This document shows, one piece after another, positions 56,480 through 64,000 of a DNA stretch of 64,000 nucleotides. The translations under genes were made by a program, and so were the position numbers. The notes beneath the pieces were generated by a model. It saw only the letters and a list, made by a program, of their open reading frames with translations, was not told where the DNA came from and made no database searches. The stretch is from Acidimicrobiaceae bacterium (GTDB lineage: Bacteria > Actinomycetota > Acidimicrobiia > Acidimicrobiales > Ilumatobacteraceae). How positions within the stretch are numbered: the stretch's first letter is position 1; the number at the start of each line of letters is the position of its first letter. The stretch is from the NCBI GenBank assembly GCA_020637295.1, contig JACJWF010000011.1:1-64000 (forward strand), read 5' to 3'.

Positions 56480-57142
56480 ATGGGACGGTTGATGGGACTC
56501 CGGAAGCCTGCCGCGCTCGCACTGGTGTTCACCCTGCTGGCCGCGTGCAGCAGCGGCGAGGAGACCGCGGCCACCGAGGCCACCACGACCACGGTTGCGG
56601 CCACCACCACGTCGCGGGCCACCACCACAACCTCGTCCACCCTGCCGCCCACCACCTCCACCAGCACCACCACGACGCTGGCGGCCACGACCACGTCGGA
56701 GACCCTGCCGACGCCGCAGGCCCCACCGGAGCCCCGCGCCGCCGAACCGCGCATCGAGCTCGGCACGATCTCCATCCCCCGGCTGGACATCAGCAAGTCG
56801 ATGTTCGAGGGCGTGTCGCTGACGGTGCTGGACCAGGGGCCGGGGCATTGGCCCGGCACGGCGATGCCCGGCCACGTCGGCAATGTGGTCGTCGGCGGGC
56901 ACCGCACCAGCCACGACCGGCCGTTCCGCTACCTCGACCAACTGCAGCCGGGCGACGAGATCATCTTCGACACGCCGGAGGGCCACTTCGTCTACAAGGT
57001 CACCCGAACGGAAATCGTCTACCCCGATGCGATGTGGATCATCGACCAGACGAGCGCGTTCACCGCCACCCTGTTCGCCTGCCATCCGGTCGGGTCGACG
57101 AAGCAGCGGATCATCGTCTTCGCCGAGCTGGCCTCCTCCTGA
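56480..57142 (+). CDS. Sortase with a lipobox (class E/F-like)
   Basis: 220 residues. The start has LALVFTLLAACSSGE, a signal peptide with a lipobox (Cys about 22), then a Thr/Ser linker (about 25-80) and a sortase domain. His141 is in VVGGHRTSHDRPF, Cys201 in TLFACHPVGSTKQ, and the Arg follows in QRIIVFAE. Most sortases are held by a transmembrane helix, so a lipid anchor is unusual. It is 7 nt after hemY and 29 nt before lnt, which is the enzyme that acylates lipoproteins. Confidence 0.88.
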   Translation: MGRLMGLRKPAALALVFTLLAACSSGEETAATEATTTTVAATTTSRATTTTSSTLPPTTSTSTTTTLAATTTSETLPTPQAPPEPRAAEPRIELGTISIPRLDISKSMFEGVSLTVLDQGPGHWPGTAMPGHVGNVVVGGHRTSHDRPFRYLDQLQPGDEIIFDTPEGHFVYKVTRTEIVYPDAMWIIDQTSAFTATLFACHPVGSTKQRIIVFAELASS

Positions 57143-57171
57143 CCACCGCCGGGCGGTAGCGTCCCGCCCCG

Positions 57172-58707
57172 ATGCCCGTGCCCCGTCTTCGCCGCCCGTC
57201 CCGCGCCACCGTGCAGGCGTTCGGCGGCGGCCTGCTGGTGGCGCTGGCCCTTCCCCCGTGGGGCTGGTGGCCGCTGGCGTTCGTGGGCATCGCCATGTTC
57301 GAAGTCTCGCTGGGCGCCGACCCGACGCCGCGCCAGCGGTTGTGGCGCGGCTGGTTGTTCGCCGCCGCCTGGATGTACGTGGGGATGTGCTGGATGTGGT
57401 TCCTCACCATCCCCGGGTACCTCGTGGCGTCGGCCCTGTTCGCAGGGTTCCACGCCGTGGCGGCCTGGGCCGCGCCCAGGGGCCGTTGGCGGGTGATCGG
57501 CCGGCCGGCCGCGCACACGCTGGCGGAGGCGCTGCGGTTCTGCTTCCCGTTCGGTGGCGTCCCGCTGGCCAGCCTGCCGATCGGCCAGGCGGCCGGCCCG
57601 TTCGCAGGTGTGGTTCGCATCGGTGGTGTGCTGCTGCTCACCTGGTTCGTCTTCCAGGTCGGCTTCGCCCTCGCCGGCCCGTCACCGTTCGTCCCGGCGC
57701 TGGCCCGCAAGCGGGGCGTGTCGGCCAGCGCCGACTGGATCGGCGCGATCGGCCTCGGCGCGGCCCTGGTGATCTGGCTGGCCTCACCGCTGGGCGCGCT
57801 GTCCACGGACCCCACCGGCCAGACACTGCGGATCGCCGCCGTGCAGGGCGGTGGACCACAGGGCACCCACGCCATCGACACGCCGGCCAGCCTGGTGTTC
57901 CAGCGCCACCTGGAGGCGACGGCCACGATCGAACCGGGCACGGTGGACATGGTGCTCTGGCCGGAGAACGTGATCGACGTCAACTACGAGCCGTTCGAAG
58001 GCAGCGCCGCCCACGCCCAGATCGCCGCCGAGGCCGCCCGGCTGGGTGTGCCGTTCGTGGTCGGCATCACCGAGGACACCCCGGACGGCAACAGCTTCTA
58101 CAACGCCCAGGTGGTGGTGGCGCCCGATGGCACCATCGTCAGCCGCTACGACAAGGTGCGCCGGGTGCCGTTCGGCGAGTACATGCCGATGCGCGACCTG
58201 CTCCACGCGCTCGGCGCGCCGACGGACCTTGTGCCCCGCGACGCCACCCCCGGCACCACCCCGGCCGTGCTGGAACTGCCCGACGGCACCCGCTTCGCCT
58301 GCGTGATCTCGTGGGAGGTGTTCTTCGGCGGCCGGGCCAACGAGGGCGTCGAGCGCGGCGGCGAGTTCATCGTCAACCCGACCAACGGCAGCAGCTACAC
58401 GTGGACGGTGCTGCAAAGCCAGCAGGTGGCCTCATCCCGGCTGCGGGCGATCGAACAGCAGCGTTGGGTCGTCCAGGCATCACCCACCGGGTTCAGCGGG
58501 TTCATCTCCCCCGACGGCGACGTGTACGAGCGCACCAGCGTCAGCGAGCAGAAGGTGGTCATCCGCGAGATCCCGATGATCAGCGGGCGCACGTGGTACT
58601 CGCGGATCGGCAACATCCCGTGGGTGGTCCTCGCGGCCCTGTTGCTGGCGTTCACCCTGTGGAGGGCGGGAACGTTGGCCGGGCTCAGACCTCGATCATC
58701 ACCGTGA
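57172..58707 (+). CDS. lnt: Apolipoprotein N-acyltransferase family protein, Ser in place of the expected Cys
   Basis: 511 residues: about seven N-terminal and one C-terminal transmembrane helices around a nitrilase domain. Glu265 (LWPENVIDVNYEPF) and Lys328 (RYDKVRRVPFGEYMP) of the triad are present. The catalytic Cys site (usually ICYE) reads CVISWEVFFGG, giving Ser380, with a Cys three residues earlier (377). NPTNGSSYTWT and RLRAIEQQRWVVQASPTGFSG are typical Lnt. Activity would need a Ser nucleophile or the shifted Cys. TAGCGT (57157-57162) 9 nt before the ATG is a likely leaderless -10. Confidence 0.9.
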   Translation: MPVPRLRRPSRATVQAFGGGLLVALALPPWGWWPLAFVGIAMFEVSLGADPTPRQRLWRGWLFAAAWMYVGMCWMWFLTIPGYLVASALFAGFHAVAAWAAPRGRWRVIGRPAAHTLAEALRFCFPFGGVPLASLPIGQAAGPFAGVVRIGGVLLLTWFVFQVGFALAGPSPFVPALARKRGVSASADWIGAIGLGAALVIWLASPLGALSTDPTGQTLRIAAVQGGGPQGTHAIDTPASLVFQRHLEATATIEPGTVDMVLWPENVIDVNYEPFEGSAAHAQIAAEAARLGVPFVVGITEDTPDGNSFYNAQVVVAPDGTIVSRYDKVRRVPFGEYMPMRDLLHALGAPTDLVPRDATPGTTPAVLELPDGTRFACVISWEVFFGGRANEGVERGGEFIVNPTNGSSYTWTVLQSQQVASSRLRAIEQQRWVVQASPTGFSGFISPDGDVYERTSVSEQKVVIREIPMISGRTWYSRIGNIPWVVLAALLLAFTLWRAGTLAGLRPRSSP

Positions 58708-59134
58708 CCGGGCCGTCGTTGCGGATGTCCACCACCATCTCCGTGCGGAACCGGCCGGTGGCCACCGTGGCGCCCAGCGAGCGCAGGTGCGCCACCACCG
58801 CGTCCACCAACGGCTCGGCGTGCTCCGGCCGGGCGGCGGCGATCCAACTCGGCCGGCGGCCGGCGGTCGTGTCGCCGTAGAGGGTGAACTGGCTGACCAC
58901 CAGCACCTCTCGGGTGGTGTCGGCCACGCTGCGGTTCATCACGCCGGCCTCGTCGTCCATCACCCGCAGGTGCCACACCTTCTCCGCCAGCTTCCGGGCC
59001 TCGGTGACGGTGTCCGTGTGGGTCACGCCGACCAGCACGCACAGGCCCGGCCCGATGGCGCCGACCACCTCCCCGGCCACCTCCCCGGCGACCGTGACGC
59101 TCGCCCCCTGCACCCGCTGCACCAGACCACGCAT
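58685..59134 (-). CDS. dtd: D-aminoacyl-tRNA deacylase
   Basis: 149 residues. Removes D-amino acids from mischarged tRNA. Signature motifs are RVQGASVTVAGEVAGEVVG, GPGLCVLVGVTHTDT, VLVVSQFTLYGDTTAGRRPSW and the C-terminal NDGPVTVMIEV (Gly-cisPro type end). The ATG at 59134 starts at MRGLVQRVQ, the normal N-terminus. It overlaps the lnt 3' end by 23 nt, tail to tail, and is divergent from the epimerase gene with a 25-nt gap. Confidence 0.95.
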   Translation of the reverse strand: MRGLVQRVQGASVTVAGEVAGEVVGAIGPGLCVLVGVTHTDTVTEARKLAEKVWHLRVMDDEAGVMNRSVADTTREVLVVSQFTLYGDTTAGRRPSWIAAARPEHAEPLVDAVVAHLRSLGATVATGRFRTEMVVDIRNDGPVTVMIEV

Positions 59135-59159
59135 GCGCCAGATGCTAAGAGAGACCGGC

Positions 59160-59960
59160 ATGGGAAGGACGGCCGCGATCGAACTGGAAGCCGGGCACGG
59201 CCGTGACGAGGTTCGGATGGCCGTGCACCCGGACGCCGGCGGCCGGGTGGGGTCGCTGGAGATCGGCGCCACCCGGGTGCTGCGCGACGACCCGTCCGTC
59301 GGTGCGCTGATGTGGGGGATCTACCCGATGGTGCCGTGGGCCGGGCGGGTGCGGCACGGCGAGTTCATGTTCGACGGCATCGCCCGCCAACTCCCCGTGA
59401 ACCTGCCGCCGCATGCCATCCACGGCACGGTCTTCGAGGCGGAGTGGGAGGTCGTGGACGCCGGGCGCGACTACTGCGAGCTGCGCTGCCCGTTGGAGTG
59501 GGAGTTCGGCGGCGTCGCCCACCAGCACGTCCACCTGCACCCCGACGGCGCCACCCTCGTGCTCACCGCCGCCGCCACCGGCGAGGCGATGCCGGCCGTC
59601 GTCGGGTGGCACCCGTGCTTCGTGAAGCCCCTTGCTGCCGACCTGCGGTTCGCCCGGATGCACGTCCGCGACCAGGACGGGGTGGCGCTCGCCGACCTGG
59701 TGCCCCCGGCCGAGCACCCGTGGGACGACTGCTTCGTGGAACCGCTGGCCCCGCTGCGCCTGCACTACGACGCCCTGGCGCTGACCATCGGCAGCGACTG
59801 CGCGAACTGGGTGGTCTACGACGAGCCCGCGGACACCACCTGCGTGGAGCCGCAGAGCGGCCCGCCCGACGCATTCAACATCGGCGGGGCGACCCGCCTG
59901 GAGCCTGGCGCGATCCTCCAGCGGACGATGACGCTGACCTGGGCGCGCCCGACGAAATAA
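59160..59960 (+). CDS. Aldose 1-epimerase family protein
   Basis: 266 residues of the galactose mutarotase fold. Motifs: GGRVGSLEIGATRVL, MVPWAGRVRHGEF, PPHAIHGTVFEAEW (catalytic-type His), VVGWHPCFVKPL (second His), and the Glu-containing VYDEPADTTCVEPQSGPPDAF. It should interconvert anomers of a sugar or sugar phosphate. The ATG at 59160 has a TAAGAG hexamer 8 nt upstream, a weak -10 candidate. Confidence 0.85.
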   Translation: MGRTAAIELEAGHGRDEVRMAVHPDAGGRVGSLEIGATRVLRDDPSVGALMWGIYPMVPWAGRVRHGEFMFDGIARQLPVNLPPHAIHGTVFEAEWEVVDAGRDYCELRCPLEWEFGGVAHQHVHLHPDGATLVLTAAATGEAMPAVVGWHPCFVKPLAADLRFARMHVRDQDGVALADLVPPAEHPWDDCFVEPLAPLRLHYDALALTIGSDCANWVVYDEPADTTCVEPQSGPPDAFNIGGATRLEPGAILQRTMTLTWARPTK

Positions 59961-60027
59961 CGTCACGAAAAGCGAAAGGACGGTCCTGGTTCCCGCTCTG
60001 GACGGGTGAGGAGAAGGACCATGCACC

Positions 60028-61713
60028 ATGCCGGAACTGCGAACGGATGCCCAGCTCGTCGCCGCCTATCTGGGCGGCGACCGTGGCGCGCTTGCGGGAA
60101 TGTACGACCGGTTCGGGGCCGGGTTGTACGACACGGCGGCGGCAATGCTGCGCGACCGGCACGAGGCGGCCGATGCCACGCAGGACGTCTTCCTCATCGC
60201 GGCCCAGCGCCTGCAGCAGTTGCGCGACCCGGAACGGCTGAAGCCGTGGCTGTTCGCCATCCTGCGCAACGAGGTGTTCAAGCGTTCGAAGCGCCGCGGG
60301 CGCACCCTGCCCACCGACTTCTCCGCCATGGGGGCGCCTGAGATGGCCGCCCCCACCGCACCCGACGCCGAGGGCGAGATGGTCGCCGCCGGCGAGATGG
60401 CCGACCTGGTCCGCAGTGCCGCCTGTGGCCTGGACGAGCGTGACCAGCTGGTGCTGGAGCTCAGCGTGCGCCAGGGCCTGCAGGGCGCCGAACTGGCGGC
60501 CGCGCTGGGCGTGACGCCGGAGCAGAGCTACACGCTGGTGCACCGCATGCGCGAGCGGGTGGAGCGCAGCCTGGGCGCCGTGGTGGTGGCCCGCGCCGGC
60601 CGCAAGGACTGCCCGGCTCTGGCGGACATCCTGCGCGGCTGGGACGGCGAGTTCACCGTCCTCATCCGCAAGCGGGTGGCCCGCCACATCGAGCAGTGCG
60701 AGACGTGCGAGCACACCCGCCGCAAGGCCGCCCCGCTGGCGCTGTTCGGCGCCGCACCGGCCTTCGCCGCCCCGCCGTTCCTGCGCGACCGGATCATGGG
60801 CTCGCTGGGCAGCGGCCCCACCCCCACTTACCGGTTCGACGGCGACGGCGGCTTCCCCCGCGTGCTGCGCCGGTTCCGCTACCCGGCCATCCTGACCGTC
60901 ATCGTCGCCGCCCTCGTCATCGGTGTCGGCACCGGCGCGATCCTCGCCTCCACGTTGGACGAGGGCCCGGTCGACCCCGCCGACGAGACGGTCGTCGTCA
61001 CCGAGCCGCCCGAGACCGTCGTGATCACGCTCGACCCGACCACCAGCACCACGGCGCAGCCGACCACCACGGCACCCGAGACCACCCCGCCGAGCACCAC
61101 GGCGCCCGCGGCACCGGGCCTGATGGTCGTCACCACGGGTCTGGTGGACCTCGGGGCGAACACCACCTCGGCCCCCGTCAGCATCCGCAACGACGGCGGC
61201 TTGCCGTTCACCTGGCAGGCCACCGGGTCGGCCACACCATTCGCACTCGTCGGCAACGGCGGCACCGTCCAGCCGGGCGAGACGCAGGTGCTGACGGTCT
61301 CCCTCAACCGTGCCAACCTCGCCGAGGGCAACTACGAGCGGGTCATCACCATCGACGACGGCGCCGGCCACACGACCGACGTCACCCTGCGGGCCCGCGT
61401 CGAGCGTCCACCGGTGCTGGACGTGGACGGCCCCACCGGCGTGTACTACGCCTGCCAGTGGAGCCCGAACCCGAAGGTCTACGTGCTGTTCACCGACGAG
61501 ACCGGGGTCAGTGCCCCGCTGACCCTGCAGTGGACGGGCCAGCAGAGCGGCCAGGTCACGCTGCTCACCAGCCAGCCTGGCGTGGCCGACGGGCCGCTGG
61601 CCGTTCGCCGGCCGGATGTGGGCGACTACGAGTACACGATCACCGCCGTCGACGTGCGGGGCAACACGGCCACCGTCACCCTGACGTTCCGCATCGACCC
61701 CTGCCCGGGCTGA
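60028..61713 (+). CDS. ECF sigma factor fused to ZAS-like motif, membrane helix and extracellular domain
   Basis: 561 residues. Sigma2 (AAYLGGDRGALAGMYDRFG, ADATQDVFLIAAQRLQQLRD) and sigma4 (DERDQLVLELSVRQGLQGAE, LGVTPEQSYTLVHRMRERVE) fill residues 1-190. Next is RHIEQCETCEH (His220, Cys224, Cys227), the H-x3-C-x2-C anti-sigma zinc motif. A transmembrane helix lies at about 286-308, then a Thr/Pro linker and two Ig-like outer domains (about 370-560) with Cys pairs. It is therefore a sigma factor that carries its own restraint and sensor. A GAGGAGAAGG ribosome site precedes the ATG. Release by proteolysis is plausible. Confidence 0.88.
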   Translation: MPELRTDAQLVAAYLGGDRGALAGMYDRFGAGLYDTAAAMLRDRHEAADATQDVFLIAAQRLQQLRDPERLKPWLFAILRNEVFKRSKRRGRTLPTDFSAMGAPEMAAPTAPDAEGEMVAAGEMADLVRSAACGLDERDQLVLELSVRQGLQGAELAAALGVTPEQSYTLVHRMRERVERSLGAVVVARAGRKDCPALADILRGWDGEFTVLIRKRVARHIEQCETCEHTRRKAAPLALFGAAPAFAAPPFLRDRIMGSLGSGPTPTYRFDGDGGFPRVLRRFRYPAILTVIVAALVIGVGTGAILASTLDEGPVDPADETVVVTEPPETVVITLDPTTSTTAQPTTTAPETTPPSTTAPAAPGLMVVTTGLVDLGANTTSAPVSIRNDGGLPFTWQATGSATPFALVGNGGTVQPGETQVLTVSLNRANLAEGNYERVITIDDGAGHTTDVTLRARVERPPVLDVDGPTGVYYACQWSPNPKVYVLFTDETGVSAPLTLQWTGQQSGQVTLLTSQPGVADGPLAVRRPDVGDYEYTITAVDVRGNTATVTLTFRIDPCPG

Positions 61714-61726
61714 GCGACACGCCTTC

Positions 61727-61743
61727 TGTCACACCATATGACA
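61727..61743. promoter_or_regulatory. Inverted repeat TGTCA-N7-TGACA
   Basis: tgtca (61727-61731) and tgaca (61739-61743) are reverse complements. It lies 13 nt after the sigma-factor gene stop and 53 nt before the glycosyltransferase start. It could be an activator or repressor site; it has no T-run and is a poor terminator. Confidence 0.4.
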
Positions 61744-61757
61744 AGCGCGTGACACAC

Positions 61758-61771
61758 TTACCGGCCGGTAA
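61758..61771. promoter_or_regulatory. Perfect palindrome TTACCGGCCGGTAA at the -35 of the glycosyltransferase operon
   Basis: A 14-bp perfect palindrome. Its centre is about 32 nt before the likely transcription start (ATG 61797; -10 TAGCCT at 61783-61788), so a bound protein would block the promoter. It has the same TTACC-N4-GGTAA form as the site before the TetR gene at 34597. Confidence 0.65.
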
Positions 61772-61796
61772 CCCCCCGGCGGTAGCCTCGATGCCC

Positions 61797-63110
61797 ATGT
61801 CCGCTGACGCTGCGGTGGCCCGGGTGCTGGACCCCGATTCGCCGCTGAAGATCGCCTACCTCACCTACCGGGGCAAGCCCCACGTCGGCGGGCAGGGCGT
61901 GTACACCCGCCACCTCACCAAGGCCCTGGTGGACCTCGGGCACACGGTGGAGGTGTACGGCGGCCAGCCGTACCCGGTGCTCGACGAGCGCATCGAACTG
62001 CACCAGCTGCCCAGCCTGGACCTGTGGAACGAGCACTACCCCGGCCGCCTGCCCGCCTACTGGGAGGTCAAGACCAAGGGCGACCTGCTGGAGACCCTGT
62101 CGCACCTGAAGGGCACGTTCGGCGAGCCGCTGGCGTTCTCCTCCCGGGTGCACACCGCGCTGAAGGCCCGCCAGCGCGACTTCGACCTCGTCCACGACAA
62201 CCAGTGCCTCGGCTACGGGATCCTCGGCATCGAGAAGATGATCCCGACGATCGTCACCCTTCACCACCCGATCACGCGCGACCGCGCGCTGGAGATCGCC
62301 CACCAGAAGACGTGGTGGAAGAAGCAGAGCATCGCCCGCTGGTACGCCTTCGTGAAGATGCAGGGCCGGGTGGCCAGCCGCATGCCGCGCATCGTGGTGG
62401 TCAGCGAGAACAGCATCAAGGACATCCACGACGACATGGGCGTGTCCTACGACCGCATGCGCCTGGTGCCCGTGGGCGTGGACCCGCAGCTGTTCCAACC
62501 GATGCCGCACGTGGTGCGTCAGCCCGGCCGGCTGATCACCACCGCATCGGCGGACGTGGCGCTGAAGGGTTTGGCCTACCTGCTGGAGGCCATGGCCAAG
62601 CTGCGCACCGAGCGCGACGACATCCGCCTCACCATCATCGGCAAGCCGCGGGCCGGCGCCAGCGCTGACCTCATCGACAAGCTCGGCCTGCGCCCGTACA
62701 TCGACTTCGTGTCCGGTGTTCCCGACGAGCGCATCGTGGAGCTGTACGCCGAGGCCGAACTGGCCGTGGTTCCCAGCCTGTACGAGGGGTTCAGCCTGCC
62801 CGCCATCGAGGCGATGAGCACCGGCATCTGCCTCGTCGCCACCGACGGCGGCGCGCTGCCCGAGGTCACCGGCAAGGACGGGGAGACCGTGCTGCAGTGC
62901 ACGGCCGGCGACGCCGAGGCGCTCGCCGCCACCATCCGCCGTGGCCTGGAGGACCGCACCCTGCGGGCCAAGGTCGGTGCCGCCGGCCGCCAGCGGGTCG
63001 TGGAGCGCTGGAGCTGGCAGCATTGCGCCCAGCTCACGGTGGACCAGTACCGCGAGGTGCTGGCCATGCCCCACAACGTCGAGAAGCTGCGCCGCAACGG
63101 CCGGCTTTGA
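61797..63110 (+). CDS. GT4-family glycosyltransferase
   Basis: 437 residues, GT-B fold retaining enzyme. The N-terminal acceptor domain has IAYLTYRGKPHVGGQGVYTR and YEVKTKGD-like text (residues 85-90), and the donor domain has IVVVSENSIKDIHDDMGV, LVPVGVDPQLFQP, PSLYEGFSLPAIEAMSTG (the EGFSLPAIEAM sugar-nucleotide motif) and VTGKDGETVLQC. It is long for GT4 because of a helical insert (TWWKKQSIARWYAFVKMQGR). An ATG at 61791 is possible, but spacing to TAGCCT favours 61797. It heads an operon with a methyltransferase and a third gene. Confidence 0.92.
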   Translation: MSADAAVARVLDPDSPLKIAYLTYRGKPHVGGQGVYTRHLTKALVDLGHTVEVYGGQPYPVLDERIELHQLPSLDLWNEHYPGRLPAYWEVKTKGDLLETLSHLKGTFGEPLAFSSRVHTALKARQRDFDLVHDNQCLGYGILGIEKMIPTIVTLHHPITRDRALEIAHQKTWWKKQSIARWYAFVKMQGRVASRMPRIVVVSENSIKDIHDDMGVSYDRMRLVPVGVDPQLFQPMPHVVRQPGRLITTASADVALKGLAYLLEAMAKLRTERDDIRLTIIGKPRAGASADLIDKLGLRPYIDFVSGVPDERIVELYAEAELAVVPSLYEGFSLPAIEAMSTGICLVATDGGALPEVTGKDGETVLQCTAGDAEALAATIRRGLEDRTLRAKVGAAGRQRVVERWSWQHCAQLTVDQYREVLAMPHNVEKLRRNGRL

Positions 63111-63125
63111 GGGCACCGCACCACC

Positions 63126-63851
63126 ATGCTGACCATCCGCTTCGACCGTCTCGGCGTGCAGCCGGGCGATCTCGTCCTCGACGCCGGCGCCGGCTTCGGC
63201 CGCCACGCGTTCGAACTGGCCCGCCTGGGCGCCAACGTCGTCGCGCTGGACTACGCCGCCGACGAGGTGGTCACCACCCGAGGCACGTTCGGGGCGATGG
63301 TGGAGGCCGGGGAGATCGCCGAGGCCCGCTACGTGGGCGTGCTGCAGGGCGACGCCACCCGCCTGCCCTTCGCCGACGCCACGTTCGACCGCGTCATCAC
63401 CAGCGAGGTGCTGGAGCACATCCAGGACGACGTGGCCGCCATCGCCGAGCTGGTGCGGGTGCTGAAGCCGGGCGGCACGTTCGCCTGCACCGTGCCCACC
63501 TGGTTCCCGGAGAAGGTCAACTGGCTGCTCAGCGACGAGTACCACGCGCCGAAGAGCGTCGGCGGGCACGTGCGGATCTACAGCACCACCGAGCTGAAGG
63601 CCAAGTTGCGCACCGCCGGCCTGGAGGTCTACGGCAACCATCGCGCCCACGGCCTGCACTCCCCCTACTGGTGGCTGAAGTGCGCCGTCGGGCCGCGCCG
63701 CGACGACCACCCATTGGTGGCGAAGTACCGCCGCCTGCTGGAGTGGGAGATCGTGGAGCAGCCGGGCTCGATGAAGGTCGCCGAGAAGGTGCTGGCCCCG
63801 GTGATGGGCAAGAGCACCATCCTCTACGGCCGCAAGGGCGCGCCCGCATGA
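63126..63851 (+). CDS. Class I SAM-dependent methyltransferase
   Basis: 241 residues. Motif I is LVLDAGAGFGRHAFELARLG, then NVVALDYAADEV, motif II/III region GDATRLPFADATFDRVITSE, VLEHIQDDVAAIAELVRVL and KPGGTFACTVPTWFPEKVNW. The final third (YHAPKSVGGHVRIYSTTEL) may bind the acceptor. It probably modifies a product of the adjacent glycosyltransferase, such as a sugar or glycolipid. The ATG at 63126 follows the previous stop by 15 nt. Confidence 0.88.
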   Translation: MLTIRFDRLGVQPGDLVLDAGAGFGRHAFELARLGANVVALDYAADEVVTTRGTFGAMVEAGEIAEARYVGVLQGDATRLPFADATFDRVITSEVLEHIQDDVAAIAELVRVLKPGGTFACTVPTWFPEKVNWLLSDEYHAPKSVGGHVRIYSTTELKAKLRTAGLEVYGNHRAHGLHSPYWWLKCAVGPRRDDHPLVAKYRRLLEWEIVEQPGSMKVAEKVLAPVMGKSTILYGRKGAPA

Positions 63852-64000
63852 GCCGGGTGCCGGACCTGCCGGGCGTGCTGTCCGCCGACGAGGTGGTGCA
63901 GACCGCCGAGCGGATCGTCGCCCTGCAGCAGGACACGGGGATGATCCCGTGGTTCCCCGGCGGCCACTGCGACCCGTGGAACCATGTGGAGACGGCCATG
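63848..64000 (+). CDS. Start of a third operon gene, possibly prenyltransferase/squalene-cyclase-like (cut by window)
   Basis: The ATG at 63848 overlaps the methyltransferase stop (ATGA). Only about 51 residues are visible: VPDLPGVLSADEVVQTAERI, then QQDTGMIPWFPGGHCDPWNH. The latter, with PW-x-GGHCDPWNHVE, resembles the first repeat of prenyltransferase/squalene oxidase-repeat proteins found with glycosyltransferases in Actinobacteria. With so little sequence the call is weak. Confidence 0.5.
   Translation, partial: MSRVPDLPGVLSADEVVQTAERIVALQQDTGMIPWFPGGHCDPWNHVETAM

Noticed and set aside
1..64000. tRNA, rRNA, riboswitches and CRISPR arrays
   Set aside because: Intergenic gaps were read on both strands. 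No cloverleaf, conserved rRNA text, regularly spaced repeats or known riboswitch core was recognised. This was by eye, so a weak ncRNA could be missed.

Overview
The window is one contiguous stretch of a very GC-rich chromosome with short intergenic gaps, frequent GTG starts and many 4-nt GTGA/ATGA gene overlaps. The marker genes point to Actinomycetota: a WhiB1-type Fe-S regulator beside a PdtaS-type kinase, DUF3107, a ClgR/PopR-like regulator with paired ClpPs, a HelD-type RNA polymerase ATPase, DtxR-family and SufR-like regulators, and a hemE-hemH-hemY operon. A complete System I cytochrome c maturation cluster (ccmABCDEFGHI) is uncommon in that phylum and suggests a deep lineage such as Acidimicrobiia. 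That placement is an inference. No tRNA, rRNA, CRISPR array, phage or IS transposase was recognised.

Layout, 0-10 kb: the C-terminus of Lon; an unknown protein; a methyltransferase; the remnant of a PIN toxin; two overlapping clpP genes facing a PopR/ClgR-like regulator that ends in Leu-Ala-Ala; a four-gene membrane/DCC/TetR operon behind a double palindromic operator; etfBA with a strong terminator; a diacylglycerol-kinase-like gene, a GDPD and whiB1. 10-26 kb: pdtaS, a pair of ArsA-like ATPases, rfbA, DUF3107, an MFS exporter with a strange Asp-rich tail, GlxA/PfpI genes, methyltransferases, SufR-like/Mrp, a VPATG surface protein, a methyltransferase pseudogene, a molybdopterin oxidoreductase and a SixA-like phosphatase.

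26-46 kb: the ccm operon on the minus strand, a class E-like sortase, a TetR regulator with its own palindrome, the large helicase Lhr, a YjjI/YjjW glycyl-radical pair, a Ser/Thr-rich secreted protein, an SF2 helicase and a DtxR-family regulator with a lipoprotein. 46-53 kb: a helD gene disrupted by a partial second copy, then a perfect 28-bp palindrome upstream of an XRE-nucleotidyltransferase pair that looks like a toxin-antitoxin module. A lipoprotein, an SDR and two tandem hairpin repeats follow. 53-64 kb: heme synthesis (hemE, hemH, hemY), a sortase with a lipobox, an Lnt homologue lacking the expected Cys, dtd, an aldose epimerase, an ECF sigma factor fused to an anti-sigma-like motif plus a membrane anchor and outer domain, and a glycosyltransferase-methyltransferase-prenyltransferase(?) operon cut by the window edge.

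Themes. Envelope and redox functions dominate: heme is made at 53-56 kb, cytochromes c are matured by the ccm cluster, and EtfAB carries electrons from acyl-CoA or other dehydrogenases. Two sortases sit in the same window as a candidate sorted protein. Many genes have a TAnnnT hexamer 6-9 nt before the start codon, which suggests leaderless transcription. A TTACC-N4-GGTAA-like palindrome recurs before tetR, the glycosyltransferase operon and (imperfectly) etfB, suggesting a small TetR regulon. All calls come from reading the sequence and recalling family motifs; no search was run.
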